Shown piece after piece: positions 55,677 through 64,000 of a DNA stretch of 64,000 nucleotides. The notes beneath the pieces were generated by a model. The model saw only the letters and a program-made list of their open reading frames with translations, had not been told where the DNA came from and searched no databases. How positions within the stretch are numbered: the stretch's first letter is position 1; every line of letters begins with the position of its first letter. Origin of the DNA: CAZBBC01 sp964489835 (lineage in GTDB: Bacteria; Calditrichota; Calditrichia; JAJRVZ01); assembly GCA_964489835.1 (NCBI GenBank), contig CAZBBC010000007.1, forward strand, positions 1 to 64,000, written 5' to 3'. Position numbers and translations under genes: made by a program.

Positions 55677-57137
55677 CTATCTGTTTATTACAATGGTTTT
55701 TAACTGCGTATTTTTTGCAATCGTATCATTCAGATCCACCCCATTCATCAATGCCAACTCCTCCATTTCACTCTCAGGCATACCGAAACCGGCCATGATC
55801 TGTTTGAAAGTTCCGCTATTTGTAGCTGTTTTGATTTGAATCCGATTCGGCTGAACGTTCAGTTTTGCCTTGTCTTTCAATTCTTTAAAACCAGTCATCG
55901 TAGATGTAAATGTTCCTTCATAACCCGAGAAGGTTGATTGATCGGATAAACCATGGAACTCAAACACTGTTCCGCTTTTTTCAATAAAATACGATTGAAG
56001 TCTGAGAACGCTGTTGGCATCTGCAATTTCGGATGACATGACTAATGCTTTTAGTCCGTTAATTTGTTGAATTCTTTTATCCGACACTTTGGCTTTTGTC
56101 TTTGCAATAAATTGATCGGAGGCAGCATCTGCTGTCGAGGTAGCGGCCAGGGTAAAGATGACAACCCCTTTTTGATCGGCTGAAGCCATTTGTACCTGCG
56201 AGGGCAGATTACTGACTTTCCAACCACTGGGTACTGGAAACTGAAATTTCATATCCGGGTGATAAAAGATACCATTCTCGACAAAACCCTGGCGCGGATT
56301 TTCTCCATACACCATACCGTTTACTTTTGCCATGAAATTTTCACGATTGATCTTCAAATTTGTGCTGCCTTGTTGTTTTTGTACTTTAACCGCTTCTTTA
56401 TGCACATCAACAACACGATCAGCCGGATTGGGATGGGTGGACATCCAATCGGGGAGCCCACCCTGCCCTTCTTTATGACTTATTTTATCTAATGTGGCGA
56501 ATAAATTAGACATTTCCCGTGAATCATATCCAACCTTAGTAGAATATTCTACGCCAAGAACATCTGCTTGCCGTTCATCATCACGACTGAATTTCAGAAA
56601 GAGTAATCCGATACCCTGGGCAGCCAGGCCGGCATACTGGGCAAAATCTTCTGAGATCATTGATCCAATACCAAGTCCAACTTGTGCTAACGTTGCTTCC
56701 GTATATTTTTGTGCCGAATGTCTGGCGGTAACATGTCCAATCTCATGACCGATAACACCGGCTAATTCCGCTTCATTATTAAGATAGGAAAGTATCCCGC
56801 GGGTAATATAGATATAGCCGCCGGGAACAGCAAAGGCATTGATCACCGGACTGTCCATCACTTTAAACTCGTATTTTAAGTGGGAACGGTGAGAAATTTT
56901 GGCCATTTTCTGACCCAATTCATCGACATAGGCTGCCAGGACCGGGTCGTCATATACGCCATACATTTGGACAACCTGTGCATCACTCTGTTGCCCCAAC
57001 ATGATTTCATCTCTCTCACTGAGCAACATGAATTCATTTTTGCCCGTCACCGGATTCCTGGCACAGGACATCATCAGACATACTACGGATATCAAAAAGA
57101 TATAAATAGTAATGTTTGACCTTCTAAAAATTTTCAT
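55677..57137 (-). CDS. M48 family zinc metallopeptidase lipoprotein
   Basis: About 486 residues from ATG 57137 (AAAGGA six bases upstream); the frame extends to 57179. A lipoprotein signal peptide ends in LMMSC (Cys 25). Zinc-binding HEIGH lies at 131-135, and a downstream acidic ERQAD segment supplies the third ligand, as in M48/YfgC (BepA)-type proteins. Residues about 300-480 form an extra C-terminal region, and its ALMNGVDLNDTIAKNTQLKT segment resembles a LysM-like closing seen in related proteins. It likely acts in envelope protein quality control. Stands alone. Confidence 0.9.
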   Translation of the reverse strand: MKIFRRSNITIYIFLISVVCLMMSCARNPVTGKNEFMLLSERDEIMLGQQSDAQVVQMYGVYDDPVLAAYVDELGQKMAKISHRSHLKYEFKVMDSPVINAFAVPGGYIYITRGILSYLNNEAELAGVIGHEIGHVTARHSAQKYTEATLAQVGLGIGSMISEDFAQYAGLAAQGIGLLFLKFSRDDERQADVLGVEYSTKVGYDSREMSNLFATLDKISHKEGQGGLPDWMSTHPNPADRVVDVHKEAVKVQKQQGSTNLKINRENFMAKVNGMVYGENPRQGFVENGIFYHPDMKFQFPVPSGWKVSNLPSQVQMASADQKGVVIFTLAATSTADAASDQFIAKTKAKVSDKRIQQINGLKALVMSSEIADANSVLRLQSYFIEKSGTVFEFHGLSDQSTFSGYEGTFTSTMTGFKELKDKAKLNVQPNRIQIKTATNSGTFKQIMAGFGMPESEMEELALMNGVDLNDTIAKNTQLKTIVINR

Positions 57138-57179
57138 TGTTTTTCCTTTTTTCTCCGGGGTCGTGTCAAAAACATTCAA

Positions 57180-57852
57180 TTAAATATTATGAAATACAAC
57201 ATGGTTGTTCAACAATGCAAGTCTTCTTAAACGCAGAGGGACGCTGAGAACGCAGAGTTCCGCAGAGGTTATTTTTATTCTTTCAGATTGTTAATAACCC
57301 GATGTATACACTTAGACCAGAACCAAGTATCCGATGTACTTTAATAGCGCATCCAATGACTTTCTTAAATATTTCATTTTAATGCATAGGAGTTAATAAT
57401 TTTCTTTACGTTCCCTGCGAACTCTGCGTTGATAAAATATTCTTTATTTTACTTCAAATATATTATTCATTTTTTCAATGCAATTTTTGACAATACCTTT
57501 TCCGGTAATGCAAGAAATAACCACCGAGTGCACAGAGTGATTCTCTGCGGCCACTTTAATTTATCAATAGGTCAGGCTAGATAATCTATAATATAGCAAA
57601 GTCCCACAATACCTTTAGAATAACTCATATTACGATAAATATTATTCCCAAATTTAATGCGATTTGTTAGCATTTTAAAGTTTTTTATAGTTATATCGTT
57701 AGTATTTCAGAAATTGGTTACTATTTATCTTTTGTCATTTGGATCTTGGATTTTTGTATAAGAAACAGAACAATTAATCTGGCAATATAAAACGAAAAAT
57801 ATTATACTTAGAACACAATTCGTAAGACTAACCAAAGTGGGAGTGTAGGACG
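57180..57852. repeat. Gap with dispersed repeats, no gene seen
   Basis: Contains GACGCTGAGAACGCAGAGTT (57240) and ACCACCGAGTGCACAGAGTG (57520) stretches, members of the GCAGAG/CACAGAG family also found at 85-110 and 1083-1105. AT-rich otherwise. Confidence 0.5.
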
Positions 57853-58734
57853 ATGATGCCACGTCGACGTTTTAATAAAATTTCTGCCCTTGGCTTGAGC
57901 GGACTTTTAATTTCTCCATTTTATAAAAGAACTCTGGCTGATCAGGTAAATCAAGAAAAACTAACCTATGAAAACCATATGAAAGGAATTCGCATTTTGC
58001 CCGGACACTGGCGGCCCCATTATCCCTTTGAACAAATTGCCTGGGTCAGCCCGCCCTGGCCCAGCCAGGATTATATCTGGCTGGATTTCCCGGAAGCGAT
58101 TTTTACAAATATCGGTTTAATATTTCTCAGCCATGTCAATCCGCCTTTTCCGGTTGTTTTCCCCGACCTGCCTAGAATGCCCTGGGTGGATTGTCCTGGT
58201 GGAATCGCGTTCGATAGAACATTACCAAACGGCATTCGTTTTGGCGGTTCGGTGGTAAAAAAAGAAGAAGCAATCGTCTCCCTCAATCTCTATATTGACA
58301 ACGGATCTCAGCTACCACTCACAAAGATCAAACTGCAAACCTGTGCCTTTTTAAGGGCGATAAAGGAGTTTGGCGACTATACGTGGGAGAATAAACTTGT
58401 CCATGTCCCCGATAAAGGTTGGATGAGATTTGCTGAGGCCCGGGACAGTGGTAGGAAATCAGGACGTTTCCAGTTGGGCTGGCGCAGTGGCCCCCCGGTC
58501 TGCGATCTTCCTGTTATGATCACAGTCTCGAATCAGGCGCAGCGCCTGGTCGGTATGACCTGGTATGAAAGCACCAATGCGATGGTATCCAACCAGAAGC
58601 ATCCCTGCATGCATGCCGATCCGGTCTTTCCAGACCTGGCGCCGGGTCAACGCGCCGATATTTACGGTGAATTATTGTTTTTTGAGGGCAATCCTGATAG
58701 TTTTACCGCTTGGTTTAAAGATCGCTGGAACTAG
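57853..58734 (+). CDS. Protein with Tat-type signal, unknown function
   Basis: 293 residues beginning MMPRRRFNKISALGLSGLLI, a twin-arginine-like signal (RRRFNK), so export by Tat is likely. The mature part contains HWRPHYPFEQIAWVSPPWPS and two recurring Cys (WVDCPGG, CMHADPVF) and looks like an all-beta, all-secreted fold. I recognise no family. TAGGA lies just before the ATG. The next gene, an EamA transporter, begins 65 bases later, so they may be co-transcribed. Confidence 0.75.
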   Translation: MMPRRRFNKISALGLSGLLISPFYKRTLADQVNQEKLTYENHMKGIRILPGHWRPHYPFEQIAWVSPPWPSQDYIWLDFPEAIFTNIGLIFLSHVNPPFPVVFPDLPRMPWVDCPGGIAFDRTLPNGIRFGGSVVKKEEAIVSLNLYIDNGSQLPLTKIKLQTCAFLRAIKEFGDYTWENKLVHVPDKGWMRFAEARDSGRKSGRFQLGWRSGPPVCDLPVMITVSNQAQRLVGMTWYESTNAMVSNQKHPCMHADPVFPDLAPGQRADIYGELLFFEGNPDSFTAWFKDRWN

Positions 58735-58798
58735 ATAGATTGGCTTTACCGTAAAGACGTGATATTTTCGCAAGGATCGCAAAGAAATAAAAACTTCC

Positions 58799-59668
58799 AT
58801 GCTCAGAATTTATTTAATATTGATGACCGGAGTCATTATCGTATCCAGCAGTTCCATTTTAATCCGTTGGAGCGGTGATGTACCCTTTGCCGTTATTGCT
58901 TTTTATCGTGTATTTATAAGTTTTTGTATTTTACTAAGTTATCAGATCATCCATCCCAGACGGACCTTATTATCATTGGAAAAATGGCGCTGGCCCTATG
59001 TTTTGGCCGGCTTTTTCCTGGCTGCCCATTTTATTACCTGGATTGCTTCTGTTCAAATGACCACGATTGCCAATGCGATTTTCCTTGGCAGCATGCACCC
59101 TTTATTCGGCGTATTGGTATCAATCATTTTTTTAAGAGAATTTCCTCATCGCAAAACCATTCCTGTTTTCGTACTGGCATTTATTGGAATGTTTATCATT
59201 GTTTATACCGATTTTTATCAGCAAGGCGTCGTCCTTTGGGGAGATTTATTGGCCTTTTTATCCGCTCTCTTTTTCGCTCTCTATTTACTGATTGCCCGCA
59301 TTTACAAGAGTGAACCGGATTTTATCAGATATTTGATTTATATTTACGGTTCCGCCGCCTTTTTCAGCATGGGTTATATACTGCTGGTGGGTAATCCGCT
59401 GTGGGGCTTTACATTTCAAAGCTGGGTATTCATTGTTTTACTAACCATCGGTCCAAATCTTCTGGGTCATTCTACCCTCAACTGGACCTCCCGCCATCTG
59501 GAGATTTTTAAGATCAATCTGCTGATGCTCCTGGAACCGGTATTGGCCACTATCAGTGGCATGGTATTGATTGCTGAATTCCCACCGGACAATTTCTATT
59601 TCGGGGCCGGCTTGATCCTTCTGGCTCTTGGATATCTATTTTATTGGGAAAGACAATCCTACAAATGA
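58799..59668 (+). CDS. EamA/DMT family transporter
   Basis: 289 residues with about ten hydrophobic segments in two EamA repeats: ILIRWSGDVPFAVIAFYRVF in the first and LTIGPNLLGHSTLNWTSRHL in the second. Members export amino acids, metabolites or drugs. The substrate is unknown. No strong ribosome site is visible. Confidence 0.9.
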   Translation: MLRIYLILMTGVIIVSSSSILIRWSGDVPFAVIAFYRVFISFCILLSYQIIHPRRTLLSLEKWRWPYVLAGFFLAAHFITWIASVQMTTIANAIFLGSMHPLFGVLVSIIFLREFPHRKTIPVFVLAFIGMFIIVYTDFYQQGVVLWGDLLAFLSALFFALYLLIARIYKSEPDFIRYLIYIYGSAAFFSMGYILLVGNPLWGFTFQSWVFIVLLTIGPNLLGHSTLNWTSRHLEIFKINLLMLLEPVLATISGMVLIAEFPPDNFYFGAGLILLALGYLFYWERQSYK

Positions 59669-60098
59669 TCCAGGGGTTATTATTTATACCTTTTGAAAAC
59701 AAATAAATTCCAGGCGGTTAAAAAGATGATATTGGTGAAATAGTATTTTTTAATGCATGAAACCTTTGTTTCCCCCTTGGAAAAGGGGAACTAAGGGGGT
59801 TATAAAATTGGTTTATGTTATTTATAAACAACCCCCTAACCTCCTTTATTAAGGGGGAATAGACTATACTTCTTCGACTATTTTATTAAAAACCTAAGAG
59901 ATTATAAATTAATGGTTTATCAATAAATTGAATCCAGTAAATACCGTTATCCTGTCTAAAATAGGAATGTTTCCCGGATCATATGATATAAACTATAAAA
60001 AATATTATTTTAATTTTGGATTTGTTTAGAGTTTTCGAACTTAGGATTTAGAATTTGCTCAACTGTCAGATTAAGAGGTGCACTACAAATAAAACGAA
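59669..60098. repeat. Gap with rearranged copy of repeat family A
   Basis: Bases 59770-59870 hold CCCCTTGGAAAAGGGGAACT and, in inverse sense, AACCCCCTAACCTCCTTTAT with AAGGGGGAAT. No gene. Confidence 0.55.
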
Positions 60099-60842
60099 CT
60101 AGAATATTTCCGCATAGGCGATTCTGATTTCCCGTGAGATCGCTTCGATACCTTTTCGGTTTTTTAAGATATCCTTGAGAATAAATGATAGTTCCAATTT
60201 TCCGGCAAAGGCCCATCTCAAACCGGCATTCAGGTACCCTTTCCGCCGTCCACCGGAGTGATCACCATCATCATTGAAGGCAAAATCGTACTCCGCGAGA
60301 ATGACCAGTTCAGGATTCAGCGTTTTTTCTACACCGACAAAAAGATTAAGATCCTTTTGACCATCATCATTTTCAAAACTGTAGTTTAATCCTCCATGCA
60401 AGCCCAAGGTTCCCAGAAATTCAAAATTTTTGCTGGCCGCCACGAATACTCCCATGGATTTATTAATATAGCGATCGGTACTGTCGATATAGGCACCGAA
60501 TCCCTGCGAATCATAACCCAAAAGGATGGCCGGTAGAAGAAGATCTTCCTCAAACAAGCGGTAACGCAACGTCGCACCGATTTGTTTGTTCCAGTAGATA
60601 TCGCCGGTACCAATAATATTTGTTCCACCATAGGAAATGCCGAACATAAACCGGTCTGTAATACCGGCACCGACACCGGCAAGAATGCCGCCGTTCGGAT
60701 AAACATCAATTTCTGTCCGGAAACTTCCGCGCATCAGGGTTCCGGCCGTTGGTGTATCCACAACTCTCAGCGGTTCTAGCAGACCTAAATCCTGAGAATA
60801 TATTAGCAATGGGGCAAATAAAAATAGGATAAACCAGCGCAT
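60099..60842 (-). CDS. Outer-membrane beta-barrel protein, unknown function
   Basis: 247 residues. A signal peptide (LFLFAPLLIYSQ) precedes amphipathic beta strands with many aromatic residues (RFMFGISYGGTNIIGTGDIY, KGYLNAGLRWAFAGKLELSF) and an aromatic last residue (F), the outer-membrane barrel signature. It resembles small barrel proteins common in FCB genomes; no known function. Divergent from clpC across a 254-base gap. Confidence 0.75.
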   Translation of the reverse strand: MRWFILFLFAPLLIYSQDLGLLEPLRVVDTPTAGTLMRGSFRTEIDVYPNGGILAGVGAGITDRFMFGISYGGTNIIGTGDIYWNKQIGATLRYRLFEEDLLLPAILLGYDSQGFGAYIDSTDRYINKSMGVFVAASKNFEFLGTLGLHGGLNYSFENDDGQKDLNLFVGVEKTLNPELVILAEYDFAFNDDGDHSGGRRKGYLNAGLRWAFAGKLELSFILKDILKNRKGIEAISREIRIAYAEIF

Positions 60843-60969
60843 AATATAACCCTCAAGTTAATGTTTAATTTAAAATTACCTGCCATAAACTGTAATGTCA
60901 AGTACAAAAAACTGCGTTTCCAATGAACTTTCCTAATATTTCCCAGTATGCTAGATTGGAATAAAAATG

Positions 60970-60981
60970 GTCACATGTGAC
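60970..60981. promoter_or_regulatory. 12-base perfect palindrome between the barrel gene and clpC
   Basis: GTCACATGTGAC is self-complementary and lies in the divergent gap, 128 bases upstream of the barrel gene start and 116 upstream of clpC. It may be an operator. The regulator is unknown. Confidence 0.25.
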
Positions 60982-61096
60982 GTTTAAAACTAAAAACTTG
61001 AATTGATGGTAACTCATCAGTAAATTTTTTGTAATAAATATTCAATTAATTTAAAAAGGGTCGACTAGTGATATATAAAGGTTGATATAGGATAAA

Positions 61097-63577
61097 ATGG
61101 TTATGAGAAATAATTTTACAAGTCGCGTTCAAAAGGTTATCCGCTATTCAAAAGAAGAAGCGATGCGCCTGGGACATGATTATATCGGGACTGAGCACCT
61201 GCTTCTGGGGATTCTGAAAGAGGGGGAAGGAATTGCCATTAAAGTCTTGCAGAATCTGAATTGCGATATGATTAAACTGAAGAAGGCAATCGAGGATTCT
61301 ACGGCTCCCTCCGGTGGAACGATGACAATTGGCAATCTGCCATTATCGAAGCGTGCAGAAAAAGCTTTAAAAATGACATATATAGAGGCAAAAAATTTCA
61401 AAAATGACGTCATCGGTACGGAACATTTGCTTCTTTCCATTCTCAAAGAAAAGGATAGTCTTGCTGCTCAGATTCTTTTAACATTTAACATCGATTATAC
61501 CATCTGTTACTCAGAGCTGGAAAATATTCTCGCCGGAAAACCAACGATACCGAGACCTAAGCAGCAATCAGCGAAGAAAACGAAAACGCCGGCACTGGAT
61601 CACTTTGGGCGTGATTTGACTGCTCTGGCCTCGGAGGGCAAATTAGATCCAATTATCGGCCGGGACCAGGAAATTCAACGAGTGGCCCAGATTCTGAGCC
61701 GCAGGAAAAAGAACAATCCGGTCTTGATTGGCGAACCCGGGGTTGGAAAGACAGCCATCGCCGAGGGTTTGGCTCTTCGGATCGAGCAGAAAAAAGTTTC
61801 CCGTGTACTGCACAATAAACGCGTGGTAGCCCTCGATATGGGCTCTATTGTAGCAGGCACTAAATACAGAGGTCAGTTTGAGGAGCGCATGAAAGCGATC
61901 ATGACAGAACTGGAGAAAGCTGGGGAGATAATTCTCTTTATCGATGAGTTACATACCATCGTCGGTGCGGGCGGTGCATCCGGTTCTCTCGATGCCTCAA
62001 ATATGTTTAAACCAGCCCTTGCCCGGGGGGAACTGCAGTGTATAGGCGCAACCACTCTGGATGAGTACCGGATGCATATAGAAAAAGATGGCGCATTGGA
62101 ACGACGATTTCAAAAAGTTATGATCGAAGCAACATCCACGGAACAGACTCTTGAGATCCTGCGATCCATTAGTCATAAATATGAAGAGCATCATCATGTG
62201 ACATTCCCGGATGAGACATTGGTTTCTGCTGTGCAGTTAAGTGAGCGTTATATTACCGATAAAAATTTTCCGGATAAAGCAATTGATGTAATGGACGAAA
62301 CCGGTTCGCGCGTCCATATTGCTAATATCATCGTTCCCCAGGAAATACTTGATCTGGAAAACGAAATTGAAAAGATAAAAATTGAAAAAGAGTCCCTGGC
62401 CAAATTACAGGACTTTGAGAAAGCCGCTAAATTACGTGATATGGAACGAAATTTAGGGGATAAACTGGAAGCGGCCAGAGAGAATTGGGAAATGGAAGAA
62501 GATGCACGGAAGGCAGTCGTAACTAACGAAGATGTAGCTGAAGTGGTATCGATGATGACCGGAATTCCGACAAAAAGAGTGGCCGAAACAGAATCGAAAA
62601 AATTATTAAAAATGAAGGATGTTTTAAAAAAACGGGTTGTCGGGCAGGACGAAGCCATCGAAGTCATTACGAAAGCCATACGCAGAACACGCGCCGGTCT
62701 TAAAGATCCTAACCGGCCCATTGGTTCTTTTATATTCCTCGGACCTACCGGTGTTGGTAAGACTCATCTGGCTAAAACACTGGCCGATTATCTATTCGAA
62801 TCAAGCAAGGCCTTGATCCGTATTGACATGAGTGAGTACATGGAAAAGTTCAATGTCTCCCGCTTGGTCGGTTCTCCCCCGGGATATGTGGGTTATGAAG
62901 AAGGTGGCCTGTTGACCGAGCGTGTCAGAAGAAGACCCTATGCAGTGATTCTTTTCGACGAAATAGAGAAAGCCCACCCGGATGTATTTAATATTTTACT
63001 TCAGGTTCTGGATGAAGGCCACTTAACAGATAGCCTTGGCCGACGGGTAGATTTTAAAAATACGATCTTGATCATGACCTCCAATATCGGCACCAGGGAG
63101 ATTAAGAAAGACCTTAATTATGGTTTTTCCAGTGACGACAATAAAACCGATCATGAAAAGATAAAGGGTAAGATCAATGATGAGCTGAAACGATTATTTA
63201 ATCCGGAATTTTTAAATCGTATCGATGATGTCGTTTTCTTTCATCAGCTCGCTTTCGATAATACACTTAAAATTGTTGACATCGTTCTTGAAGAGATGTC
63301 TCAGAAAGTTGCCGATCGTAATATAAATTTTGTATTAACCGACGGTGCGAAAAAATTTATTGCTGAAAACGGTTTCGATCCGATTAACGGGGCAAGACCA
63401 TTGAAAAGAGCCATTCAGAAATATATCGAGGATCCGATAGCCGATGAAATTCTGAAAGGAACATTTGGGGAAGGCAGTATTATCCAGATAAAAATGATCA
63501 ATAAGTCAGAACTTGGTTATTTTGAGATTGGACGAAAGGAAGACAAACCGAGCGATATTAAAGTCGATGAATCCTGA
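61097..63577 (+). CDS. clpC: ATP-dependent Clp protease ATP-binding subunit ClpC
   Basis: 826 residues. Clp-N double repeat at about 5-145 (RLGHDYIGTEHLLLGILKEG and NDVIGTEHLLLSILKEKDSL), first AAA+ with GEPGVGKTA, a UVR-like coiled segment (EKESLAKLQDFEKAAKLRDM) between the AAA+ domains, and second AAA+ with GPTGVGKTH. The UVR segment separates it from ClpA/ClpE. ClpC unfolds proteins for ClpP and aids protein quality control. ATG 61097 or 61103; AGGATAAA lies just upstream of the first. Confidence 0.95.
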   Translation: MVMRNNFTSRVQKVIRYSKEEAMRLGHDYIGTEHLLLGILKEGEGIAIKVLQNLNCDMIKLKKAIEDSTAPSGGTMTIGNLPLSKRAEKALKMTYIEAKNFKNDVIGTEHLLLSILKEKDSLAAQILLTFNIDYTICYSELENILAGKPTIPRPKQQSAKKTKTPALDHFGRDLTALASEGKLDPIIGRDQEIQRVAQILSRRKKNNPVLIGEPGVGKTAIAEGLALRIEQKKVSRVLHNKRVVALDMGSIVAGTKYRGQFEERMKAIMTELEKAGEIILFIDELHTIVGAGGASGSLDASNMFKPALARGELQCIGATTLDEYRMHIEKDGALERRFQKVMIEATSTEQTLEILRSISHKYEEHHHVTFPDETLVSAVQLSERYITDKNFPDKAIDVMDETGSRVHIANIIVPQEILDLENEIEKIKIEKESLAKLQDFEKAAKLRDMERNLGDKLEAARENWEMEEDARKAVVTNEDVAEVVSMMTGIPTKRVAETESKKLLKMKDVLKKRVVGQDEAIEVITKAIRRTRAGLKDPNRPIGSFIFLGPTGVGKTHLAKTLADYLFESSKALIRIDMSEYMEKFNVSRLVGSPPGYVGYEEGGLLTERVRRRPYAVILFDEIEKAHPDVFNILLQVLDEGHLTDSLGRRVDFKNTILIMTSNIGTREIKKDLNYGFSSDDNKTDHEKIKGKINDELKRLFNPEFLNRIDDVVFFHQLAFDNTLKIVDIVLEEMSQKVADRNINFVLTDGAKKFIAENGFDPINGARPLKRAIQKYIEDPIADEILKGTFGEGSIIQIKMINKSELGYFEIGRKEDKPSDIKVDES

Positions 63578-63599
63578 GTGATCAGGTTAAAATAAAAGT

Positions 63600-63633
63600 A
63601 AAGGCTAAGATCATACCTGGTATCTTAGCCTTT
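63600..63633 (+). terminator. Rho-independent terminator-like hairpin after clpC
   Basis: AAGGCTAAGAT pairs perfectly with ATCTTAGCCTT around a 10-base loop. The following TTGTTATCTACTTCTTCTT tract is T-rich but broken by other bases, so it is a moderate terminator. Confidence 0.7.
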
Positions 63634-63653
63634 GTTATCTACTTCTTCTTATA

Positions 63654-64000
63654 ATGACGCTTCAATCACTTCATAAAAAACTAATCCTCTCTATCCTTTT
63701 TGCCCTGACAATGGCTTATATGGAATCAGCCATTGTCGTTTACCTGCGTGCGCTTTATTATCCGGAAGGTTTTATTTTTCCTCTGAGAGATATTCCTGTT
63801 CATATACTTTTAACAGAAACCGGCCGGGAGGCAGCAACTATTATAATGTTGTTTATTTTCGCTAAAATCATCGCCAATAATGGTCGTGAGACTTTCGCTT
63901 ATTTTGCTTTTAATTTTGCCATCTGGGATATCTGTTACTATATCTGGTTAAAAGTACTACTGGATTGGCCTGCCACCCTGGTTGATTGGGATATATTATT
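63654..64000 (+). CDS. Integral membrane protein, partial (runs off window)
   Basis: At least 115 residues from ATG 63654, open to the window edge. Hydrophobic helices (KLILSILFALTMAYMESAIV, FAYFAFNFAIWDICYYIWLK) and the HILLTETGREAATIIMLFIF segment. Similar proteins occur in Bacteroidetes/Chlorobi-type genomes, without known function. No strong ribosome site. It begins 21 bases after the clpC terminator hairpin. Confidence 0.7.
   Translation, partial: MTLQSLHKKLILSILFALTMAYMESAIVVYLRALYYPEGFIFPLRDIPVHILLTETGREAATIIMLFIFAKIIANNGRETFAYFAFNFAIWDICYYIWLKVLLDWPATLVDWDIL

Noticed and set aside
1..64000. tRNA, rRNA, riboswitch or CRISPR features
   Set aside because: On reading both strands I saw no convincing T-arm/anticodon patterns, rRNA cores, or regular repeat-spacer arrays. 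A covariance-model scan would be needed to exclude them fully.

Overview
The window looks like chromosome from an uncultivated Gram-negative bacterium, most likely of the FCB superphylum (Calditrichota, KSB1 or Marinimicrobia-like). The evidence is an Omp85/TamB pair, several lipoproteins, an outer-membrane beta-barrel, a decayed type IX-style C-terminal sorting domain, and intergenic DNA packed with the dispersed repeats often seen in metagenome-assembled FCB genomes. Two runs of ten N (1901-1910 and 28841-28850) mark scaffold joins. I saw no rRNA, tRNA or CRISPR array. The phylum is an inference. LAYOUT. 1-10.7 kb: SpmA-like membrane protein, TamA-like Omp85 protein, TamB, a repeat-rich gap holding a four-helix-bundle gene, a YifB/ComM-type AAA protein and a GxxExxY protein, nearly all on the minus strand. 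11-14.2 kb: a DsrE-like gene with an in-frame UGA, a nitrilase, a quinone-oxidoreductase-like protein and a decayed DUF4386 gene. 14.5-20.2 kb: sialate O-acetylesterase, a DAK2-DegV fusion, and a lipocalin/DUF4397 pair ending in a strong terminator. 20.4-27.4 kb: a four-gene operon of a membrane-anchored protein, an FtsX-type permease, its ATPase and a very large PQQ-propeller / methyltransferase-like / malectin-like fusion. 28.2-29.3 kb: a sialidase-like lipoprotein. 29.4-43.5 kb: a co-directional minus-strand redox cluster, in transcription order korDABC, hdrA (1021 aa), four-helix-bundle gene, mvhD, hdrC-hdrB fusion, hdrA-mvhD fusion, hemerythrin-like gene, zinc-ribbon gene, hdrC, hdrB. 44.4-45.9 kb: an acetyltransferase and an unknown protein. 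46.4-49.2 kb: a second korDABC set on the plus strand, followed by a 987-aa protein with two nucleotidyltransferase-like domains. 53-64 kb: phosphoglucose isomerase, M48 lipoprotein peptidase, a Tat-signal protein, an EamA transporter, a beta-barrel protein, ClpC and a partial membrane protein. MAIN RESULT. Three genes are interrupted by in-frame UGA codons that read best as selenocysteine. Both hdrA genes carry UGA in a Cys-x-x-UGA context just before the conserved ILGPKM stretch. Each UGA is followed 27 nt later by the same perfect 7-bp hairpin with a GGUC loop, the loop sequence of the E. coli fdhF SECIS. The DsrE-like gene has UGA-Gly-Gly-Cys (a UxxC redox motif) followed by a 7-bp hairpin with a G-starting loop. 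No single one proves selenocysteine, but three independent readable UGAs, two in a known selenoprotein family, suggest the host uses it. HOW THE GENES WORK TOGETHER. The Kor enzymes would oxidise 2-oxoacids (probably 2-oxoglutarate) and reduce ferredoxin. The HdrA/B/C and MvhD modules form a flavin-based electron-bifurcating or confurcating system that could exchange electrons between ferredoxin, another low-potential carrier and a disulfide or similar acceptor. No hydrogenase or formate dehydrogenase catalytic subunit is in the window, so the Kor-derived ferredoxin pool is a candidate partner.
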